From a virus: a DNA stretch of 35,722 nt. Positions 29,610 through 35,722 of the stretch are shown here, one piece after another. Under the pieces are notes generated by a model. The model made no database searches. It was not told where the DNA came from and saw only the letters and a program-made list of their open reading frames with translations. The stretch covers positions 1 to 35,722 of IMG/VR virus record IMGVR_UViG_3300048437_000128. One strand, given 5' to 3'. Position 1 is the stretch's first letter. Each line of letters starts with the position of its first letter. The position numbers and the translations under genes are program-made.

Positions 29610-29982
29610 GATATTTAACGCTCTCAATAAGTGGGAGAAAGGCGAATTTGAGTACGGCACGCGAGACTGCGTAGTCTTTACCTCCTTTATGATCAAAGAG
29701 CTTCATGGTCTTGATTACAGCCATGAGCTTATTTATGCCACTGAGCAACAGGCTTATGAGATCATTCGTTCACATAATGGGTTTGAGAATCTGATTGATT
29801 CTGTGCTTGGAGCGCCTGTGAATGAACCTATTTCTGGTCATCCCGTCATGTGTGATTTACCTCGTATCGGACTGCTGATGGGGGTAAAATTGGGGGAGTC
29901 AGTGGCCGTTGTCACTAAGCGCGGACTCACGACGATACCAGATAGATACATCGTAAGGAGTTGGGAATGCCATCAGCAATAG
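29527..29982 (+). CDS. NlpC/P60-like (DUF6950-type) tail tip protein
   Basis: The protein has 151 residues. AGGAG at 29516-29520 supports ATG 29527, which lies inside the poly-Gly coding part of the previous gene; that makes the N-terminus Ala/Val-rich (MALAVAVEAAVAAVAEEN). The core has EYGTRDCVVFTSFMIKEL with probable catalytic Cys48 and a later SGHPVMCDLPRIG. It resembles the short NlpC/P60-type peptidases that open the cell wall during injection (lambda gpK region). Active-site residues beyond Cys48 are not certain. Confidence 0.65.
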   Translation: MALAVAVEAAVAAVAEENRLSIQVSSPKIFNALNKWEKGEFEYGTRDCVVFTSFMIKELHGLDYSHELIYATEQQAYEIIRSHNGFENLIDSVLGAPVNEPISGHPVMCDLPRIGLLMGVKLGESVAVVTKRGLTTIPDRYIVRSWECHQQ

Positions 29983-32900
29983 CCGCTACAGTCACTTTCT
30001 TAAAAACTGTCGGATTAGCAGTAGGCGGCCTTAGTATTAGCGCTGGAACGGCTCTAGCTATTGGTGCTGCAACCGTCGTAGCTGGCGCTGTCGCTGCCTC
30101 AAAGCTCATAGCCGAGCTTTATAAGGTTCCGAACCTAGATAGTGACCGTAGCCGCCAAGCTACTGTAAGAGGCACTGTAGAGCCACAGAAGCTGATCTAC
30201 GGTCAGGCGCTTGTATCTGGCCCTATCAGCTTTGTCGGCGTTGCTGGCACTGATAATCGCGATCTTTATCACAGTATTGTCTTAGCGGGTCATCCGTCTG
30301 ACTCTATCTCAGACATTTACTTTGACGACGAGCGCATTCAGAGCGCGCATATAAATGCGTCTGGTAACGTCACAACAGGTACGTTTGGCCCGAAAGATGG
30401 CACTACAATCTGCGTCATAAGAAAGCTGACAGGTAGCCAGACCACAGCGGACTCCTTATTAGATGGCGCGTTTTCTACGATCAATTCCAGCGAGCATATA
30501 GGCACGAACCTTACCTATATTGTCACTAAATTTACTCTGACTGAGGATAGCCAAGAGACTTGGGATAAGTTCATGCCCAACGATATCAAGGCTTTGGTTA
30601 AGGGCAAAAAGATCTATGACCCACGTCAGGACAGCACTAGCACCTATTACGACTCTGATTTAGTTGGGGGCGTTAGCACACAGCGATCAAACGACTCTAC
30701 GACTTGGGAATGGTCAGAGAACCCCGTCTGGTGTCTTATTGACTATCTCACGGATGATCGCTTTGGGATGGGCATCGCCTTAGATCGCATTGAGCTAAGT
30801 AAAGCCGTAGATGCTGCGAATGTCTGTGACTTCCCAGTGAGCGTGCCTGGAGGGTCAGAGAAACGTTATACCTGTAATGGCGTTATCTTTGGCACAACTA
30901 CTCACAAGACGAACATCAATAAGTTGCTGTCGTCGATGAATGGAATGCTTACTTACACAAATGGTAAGTACGTCATTAGAGCGGGTGCATTTGAAGCGGT
31001 CGGCTCTGGGATGACACTGACTGAAGATCACATGATTGGGCCTGTTAAGCTCAAGACCTCATTCGAGCGTGGAGAGCGGTTTAATACCATCACAGGTACG
31101 TTTGTAGATCCAAGCAAGAATTACAAAGAAATCGAGTTCCCAAAGGTTCAGATCACTAGCGCACTGACTCGTGATAATAATGAGGAATTGGTACAAGAGC
31201 TTAAGTTGAGCATGACCAATAGCCGCTACATGGCACAGCGGATTGCTCACAAGCTAATACAGCTGAGTGACCTACAAAAGGTACTTACGTTCCCGACTAA
31301 CCTAGCAGGCGTGAATATCTCTGTCGGTGATCGTGTCAACGTAACACTCTCTGAGTTTGGCTACACCAATAAGACATTCGTATGTTTGGGCTGGACGCTA
31401 AGTGAGTCAGGCACTGGCGGTGTAAATCTTACGCTGCGTGAGGACGACTCTTCATCGTATGCGGATCTGGCACAGAGCGGCTATTCCACGGTTACTCCTG
31501 CTGGTGGTATACAGCAAGGGTTCTTTGGCGTACCTGATCCTAGCGGGCTTGATGCTACGGCTCACGTCGAGAGTATTGAGCTAGACTGGACTAACCCTGC
31601 GAACATGACAGGCATCATCGCCATCGAGGTGTTTGCATCGCCTAACTCAAGCTGGTCTAGCGCGGTCAAGATTGGTGAGACCATTGGAACGCAGTTTATT
31701 CACGATGAGTCTAATGGTGTTGATTCTATTGCAGAGGGTGATCAGAGGTACTACTGGGTTCGAGCACGTCGATTCCCAGCGGGAGAAGGCACAGATGCTG
31801 TATCGGATAGAAACCCTGATAGCGATACTAGTACCGTACAGGCCACGAAGGGCGCACTTGGCGCTCTATCTGGTTTAGATACAGTCGGTGATGCTGAGAT
31901 TGATGATAATGCGGTTGGTGCAGATCAAATCAATGACGATGAGGTTCTACATGAGGTTCCGTCTCAAGGTCTGACATATTACTGGCCCTGTAACTCTATT
32001 GAGGATTTAGACGGCGACGGAGAGGAAGAGCTACAAGAAGTCATTTCGGGTAAGACGGGAATTCATAGAGGCTCGACAGCGCCAACAATAAGCACAGACT
32101 CGCCATCAGCTAAGTCAGTTCAAAGCAACACCAACAGTGGATTTATACTACTTAACGACACAGACGCGGATGCGCTGGAAACGGCTGACGGCTTTGCATG
32201 GTCATTCTGGTTTAAGTCTGAAACTTCATCAGGCACCAGTCAAACTCGCATTCTTACAAGGGACGCTTCTGATGGGTGGGCGGTAATACTCAATCAAAGT
32301 CAGTCTGGTGATCAAGCTATAACGCTTTACGGTGAGCCAGGCACTGAATCAATGGGCGTCGTCGCGCAGGGCGAGTGGCATCACTTCTGCTTGAGTGAAG
32401 ATGGTAGCGGCACTCTTTCTGGATATGTGAACGGCGAGCTTGTTAGCACAGAGTCATATACACCGGTGGTTTCCTCGCGCCCTGTTGTAATTGGCTGTAA
32501 CACGGAAACAAACATCAGTACGGGCAGTGAAAACTTCAACGGCAAGTTTACAGAGATTCGCGCTTACAACAGAGCATTGACGGCGCAGGAAGTGCGCGGT
32601 TTGTATAAGGTGCCAGCAGCTAGTGCGCCAGCAGAGGTTGACGGCGACATGATTGTCGATGGCAGTTTGGTCGCGGCCAAGATTACCGTGGCTAACCTAG
32701 CTGAAATAAATGATGACGTGGGCACGATTACTGGTGGTTCAGTCGGTGGAACAACAATCACATCGACTAAGTTATACCAAAGCACAGGTACAGGTACATT
32801 TGAGGGATCGGATACAGGGTTTTATCTAGATAGCTCTGGACAATTCAGTCTTAAAGACAAGCTAAGTTTTAATGGTACTACCTTAAATGTAGACGGCGAT

Positions 32901-35722
32901 ATAAAAGCCAATATTTTGAACGTGCAAGAAGCGTCAATATCAGGCGTTTTAACGGCAGGAGCTTTAGCAGACGGCAGTGTTAAGACTGAAAGCATATCTC
33001 AAGAGGTATGGAATGAAATCGAGTCTCGCGTAGGCTCTACCAGCGCAAGCACAGGATTTTTTGCAGAAGCAAACGGCAACATCACAGGCGGAGATTTAAC
33101 GCTTACAAGTGGAGCAACTGCGCTTGCCCACGAAACAGGTCAAACGATTTATTTTGAGGCCGACTTAATTTACGCATGGTCAAGTGGCACTAGTGTCAGC
33201 GGTGACGACCTCAAGATAGACGTAAAGTTTCAGCATGACACCAGTAGCTCATTTAGTAGTCCAACCACGGTTTACACGCAACAGATAACAGTTACTCGAT
33301 CACAGTATTTTATTGGGTTCTTATACGACATAAGCGATAGCGTTCAGTATCAGCTGACGGGCCTTGCGGCTGGGAACTACTATTTCCGCGTATCTCTGGA
33401 GCCTGTAGGTGCAACACCTAATGCGTTCTCTATTGCGTTCTTAGGTGTGCCCGCCACGTTTCAGGTTAATGAGATTGGCACGGGTAGCATATCGACATCA
33501 GGTAACGCTGACACGCTTGACGGCTTGCAGGGTAGTCAGTTCCTACGCTCTGACACCGACGACACCTTTGATGGCGATTTGACCATTACAGGTCAGCTAA
33601 TTCTTAACGGCAGTATTGACCAGTACAACGTCACAGATCTGGATGTAACTGACAAGACCATCACGGTCAACGTCGGAAACACTCAGGCGCTCAGTGACGG
33701 CGCTGGTCTTATCGTAGATCGCGGAACTGCGGCTGATGCGTCTATTTTATGGGGTGAGATAAACGATAGGTTTAATGTCAGTCACCCAGTGCAAATCACT
33801 AAGTCAGCAATTAACGGGGAGTTGTTGCACCTTAAAAACACCTATAACGGCGGATATCGTGACGATCTAATCATCGAAAACACTAACGACCGTGACGCTG
33901 GCCTAACGATTAAAACGGCTGGTGGTCAGTATGAGATGTGGGTCGATTCTAACGGTGACGACAGTTTAATTTTCTCCGCTGGTGATAACACTACCGATAT
34001 CACGATGGAGCTTTATCAAAACAAGAATGTCGATATCGGTGGCAACTTAGATGTAAGCGGCACGGTCACATGGTCAGGCGGTAGCTCGACTAACGCCAAC
34101 ACAGCTTACACCTACAGCCAAGTAGGTCACTTACCCCTTACTGGTGGCACCTTAACCGGCAACATCATCACTAACAACAGCTCCCGCATTGAGAACGGCA
34201 GAATCTCTATGGAGGCTGATGGCACGTTAGATTGGGGTACGAGTAAAGACTACGGCACTTTGACGTTTGCTACAGACAAAGCGGTTGTTCGTGGGCAATC
34301 AGGTAAGGCACTTGAATTCCAAACAGACGGTAATACCGTTGCGTTTACATTAGATACATCTCAAAACGCAACTTTTGCTGGTGACATAACAAGTGGCGCT
34401 ATCGATGCCACTGGCAACTCTGCATTTGACAAAATTGACATAGTCAACACCGATCAAACTGAGATGCTACGTATCCGCGCTGACGACACTATTTCTAATA
34501 CAGACTTCAACGCTTTGTTCATCGACCACAACTCAAGTGGCAGTCAGGCTCACACGACTGACAATACACATCGCGCTATCCTCGTAGACATGGATAGTTC
34601 AGCTACCGGCGGTGACACAAATAACGAACACAGAGTGAGAGGCGTAGAGTCACACGTTAGAGTTACAGGTGACAGCGATCAGGTTTTTGGCGTTTTCGGT
34701 TACGCAGAGGGTCAAAATAGTTCTGGCACAGTAACTGAAGTCACAGGTGTATATGGTCAAGCCGTAGCAGACGAGGTTACAACTGGTCGCGTTACGGGTG
34801 CTTTCGCTCTGCGCGGCATTGCTTATGGTTACGGACAAGGCACTGGCGATACGACTGCATTTTACGGTATCCACTCAAAGGTACATTTAACGACCGCACA
34901 AGATAAAAATTCGGGTGCGCTTTACGGTGGTTTCTTTGATGTAGAAACTGACGATCCAGGTCAAGCGCAGACGACTGGAAATATCTTCGGTGTGCGTGCC
35001 ACTTGGGACGACGACAGTGGCGGCAACGTCACAGCAAGTAACGCATACCTGTTTTACGGAAACTACGAAGGCACTAACAATGTAATCGGCGGCAAATACG
35101 GCGTTTACATTGCTGCTGATTGTGAAAACCGATTTGCGGGCATGGTTCGAACCAACAGTCAGTTCAACGTCTCAGGTACAACAGTCGTCAACTCAGATCG
35201 CAACGGCATCTTTACTGCCATTAAGCATGACAACACCTTAGATGTAGTCATCGACCTCGACAACAACACTTACGTCACAATTAATAACCCAGACGGCACT
35301 GAGGCCATAAAAATAGGTGGCGGTGGCAGCACTGACGCCAAAAATACGTATAGCAACGACATTCACCGTTTCTACAAAGCAGACGGCACATATGAGTTGG
35401 CACAGTTCTATCAGGGCATGGCTGACTTTTACAACAACGATGTGCGAGGCGAAGGCTTTTACATGTCTGCGCTAAACATTAACGGTGCAGCCTCTGGTGA
35501 TACGTATTTTACAGGCGGCACAGCCAACCAGCGTCGTCTAACCATTACTACTAGCGATGTGGGCGCAAACGCTAATGCCAAGCACACATTTAAAGTCGGC
35601 TCAGCATCGGGCCAAATGGTTTTTGGTAACGACACGACGGCAGATTTGCTGACAGTTGCAACGGGCGGAATTACGGTTAATGGGAGCGTAACTGCTGATT
35701 CAATTGTCGTTGACGGTATCGA
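29967..35722 (+). CDS. Giant tail-tip/central fibre protein J, N-terminal 1918 residues (continues across the edge)
   Basis: Open from ATG 29967 (AAGGAG at 29955-29960) to the last base with no stop; the frame continues at base 1. A hydrophobic Ala/Gly segment lies at 10-45. Residues about 50-510 are the tail-tip J core (COG4733 type): ATVRGTVEPQKLIYGQALVSGP, NPVWCLIDYLTDDRFGMG, LTEDHMIGPVKLKTSFERGERFNTITGTF, VGDRVNVTLSEFGY. An FN3-like domain occupies about 531-612. Residues about 740-880 resemble a LamG/concanavalin lectin: FAWSFWFKSET, GEWHHFCLSEDGSGTLSGYVNGEL, FTEIRAYNRALTAQEV. The rest is a beta-fibre stalk with Asp-rich repeats, including DTLDGLQGSQFLRSD. It recognises the host surface; the lectin suggests a sugar ligand. 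Confidence 0.9.
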   Translation, partial: MPSAIAATVTFLKTVGLAVGGLSISAGTALAIGAATVVAGAVAASKLIAELYKVPNLDSDRSRQATVRGTVEPQKLIYGQALVSGPISFVGVAGTDNRDLYHSIVLAGHPSDSISDIYFDDERIQSAHINASGNVTTGTFGPKDGTTICVIRKLTGSQTTADSLLDGAFSTINSSEHIGTNLTYIVTKFTLTEDSQETWDKFMPNDIKALVKGKKIYDPRQDSTSTYYDSDLVGGVSTQRSNDSTTWEWSENPVWCLIDYLTDDRFGMGIALDRIELSKAVDAANVCDFPVSVPGGSEKRYTCNGVIFGTTTHKTNINKLLSSMNGMLTYTNGKYVIRAGAFEAVGSGMTLTEDHMIGPVKLKTSFERGERFNTITGTFVDPSKNYKEIEFPKVQITSALTRDNNEELVQELKLSMTNSRYMAQRIAHKLIQLSDLQKVLTFPTNLAGVNISVGDRVNVTLSEFGYTNKTFVCLGWTLSESGTGGVNLTLREDDSSSYADLAQSGYSTVTPAGGIQQGFFGVPDPSGLDATAHVESIELDWTNPANMTGIIAIEVFASPNSSWSSAVKIGETIGTQFIHDESNGVDSIAEGDQRYYWVRARRFPAGEGTDAVSDRNPDSDTSTVQATKGALGALSGLDTVGDAEIDDNAVGADQINDDEVLHEVPSQGLTYYWPCNSIEDLDGDGEEELQEVISGKTGIHRGSTAPTISTDSPSAKSVQSNTNSGFILLNDTDADALETADGFAWSFWFKSETSSGTSQTRILTRDASDGWAVILNQSQSGDQAITLYGEPGTESMGVVAQGEWHHFCLSEDGSGTLSGYVNGELVSTESYTPVVSSRPVVIGCNTETNISTGSENFNGKFTEIRAYNRALTAQEVRGLYKVPAASAPAEVDGDMIVDGSLVAAKITVANLAEINDDVGTITGGSVGGTTITSTKLYQSTGTGTFEGSDTGFYLDSSGQFSLKDKLSFNGTTLNVDGDIKANILNVQEASISGVLTAGALADGSVKTESISQEVWNEIESRVGSTSASTGFFAEANGNITGGDLTLTSGATALAHETGQTIYFEADLIYAWSSGTSVSGDDLKIDVKFQHDTSSSFSSPTTVYTQQITVTRSQYFIGFLYDISDSVQYQLTGLAAGNYYFRVSLEPVGATPNAFSIAFLGVPATFQVNEIGTGSISTSGNADTLDGLQGSQFLRSDTDDTFDGDLTITGQLILNGSIDQYNVTDLDVTDKTITVNVGNTQALSDGAGLIVDRGTAADASILWGEINDRFNVSHPVQITKSAINGELLHLKNTYNGGYRDDLIIENTNDRDAGLTIKTAGGQYEMWVDSNGDDSLIFSAGDNTTDITMELYQNKNVDIGGNLDVSGTVTWSGGSSTNANTAYTYSQVGHLPLTGGTLTGNIITNNSSRIENGRISMEADGTLDWGTSKDYGTLTFATDKAVVRGQSGKALEFQTDGNTVAFTLDTSQNATFAGDITSGAIDATGNSAFDKIDIVNTDQTEMLRIRADDTISNTDFNALFIDHNSSGSQAHTTDNTHRAILVDMDSSATGGDTNNEHRVRGVESHVRVTGDSDQVFGVFGYAEGQNSSGTVTEVTGVYGQAVADEVTTGRVTGAFALRGIAYGYGQGTGDTTAFYGIHSKVHLTTAQDKNSGALYGGFFDVETDDPGQAQTTGNIFGVRATWDDDSGGNVTASNAYLFYGNYEGTNNVIGGKYGVYIAADCENRFAGMVRTNSQFNVSGTTVVNSDRNGIFTAIKHDNTLDVVIDLDNNTYVTINNPDGTEAIKIGGGGSTDAKNTYSNDIHRFYKADGTYELAQFYQGMADFYNNDVRGEGFYMSALNINGAASGDTYFTGGTANQRRLTITTSDVGANANAKHTFKVGSASGQMVFGNDTTADLLTVATGGITVNGSVTADSIVVDGI
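35042..35420 (+). repeat. Fibre module duplicated at about 90-440 (protein-level repeat)
   Basis: The encoded stretch YLFYGNYEG ... GVYIAADCENRFAG ... NSDRNGIFTAIKHDNTLDVV ... IKIGGGGSTDAKN is repeated after the junction as YLFHGDYQG ... GIYIADAVDNYFGG ... NSNREGTFTSIKHDNTTDVV ... ISIGGGGNTDLMN. About half of the residues agree in the aligned part, so it is an old tandem duplication in the stalk. Recombination between copies could change fibre length. Confidence 0.75.

Overview
The window looks like the whole genome of a tailed phage, cut open at an arbitrary point. Every gene is on the + strand, and the gene order from 17380 onward follows the lambda scheme: small and large terminase, gpW-like joiner, portal, protease/capsid, FII-like, U-like, tube, G/GT chaperones, tape measure, tail tip, J. 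A long non-contractile tail (siphovirus-like) is therefore expected. The reading frame that runs off the right edge (29967 to 35722) continues in phase into base 1 and stops at 2659. This indicates a circular or circularly permuted molecule of about 35.7 kb. A Gram-negative host is likely from the lambda-like module and the 3TM holin/lysozyme set. The long modular fibre and many unknown small genes are reminiscent of uncultured aquatic phages, but nothing here fixes the host. I see no integrase, excisionase, tRNA, DNA polymerase or CRISPR array.

Layout. 1-2659: C-terminal third of the giant tail-tip/fibre protein, ending in an S74 self-cleaving chaperone. 2646-3699: three small tail-associated genes. 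3755-7006: a coiled-coil protein, two overlapping Sec-exported proteins, a membrane coiled-coil protein, an XhlA-like small membrane protein, a 3TM holin and a T4-type lysozyme. 7038-7066: a good sigma70-like promoter. 7093-14383: early genes, namely small unknowns, a possible annealing protein, an SSB-like protein, an XRE regulator, a stand-alone primase zinc finger, an O-like initiator, a DnaB-like helicase, a Dcm methylase with a nested out-of-frame gene, NinB-like, NinG, and a putative nuclease. 14384-14803: intergenic iteron-like repeats and a promoter. 14804-16769: a cassette of small genes that looks richer in G+C, closed by a strong terminator (16787-16811). 16812-17379: a C-rich stretch with no convincing gene, followed by short tandem repeats, a likely cos/terminase-recognition region. 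17380-35722: packaging, head and tail genes.

How it fits together: the 7038 promoter probably drives DNA replication, annealing/recombination and methylation. The late genes run from terminase through the fibre and across the circle junction into lysis. The points most worth following up are a 182-codon gene embedded in another frame of the Dcm gene, a canonical A AAA AAC slippery site producing the G-T tail chaperone, a four-domain protease-capsid fusion with an internal start, the 14398-14513 repeat array, and the pair of exported proteins beside the lysis genes.
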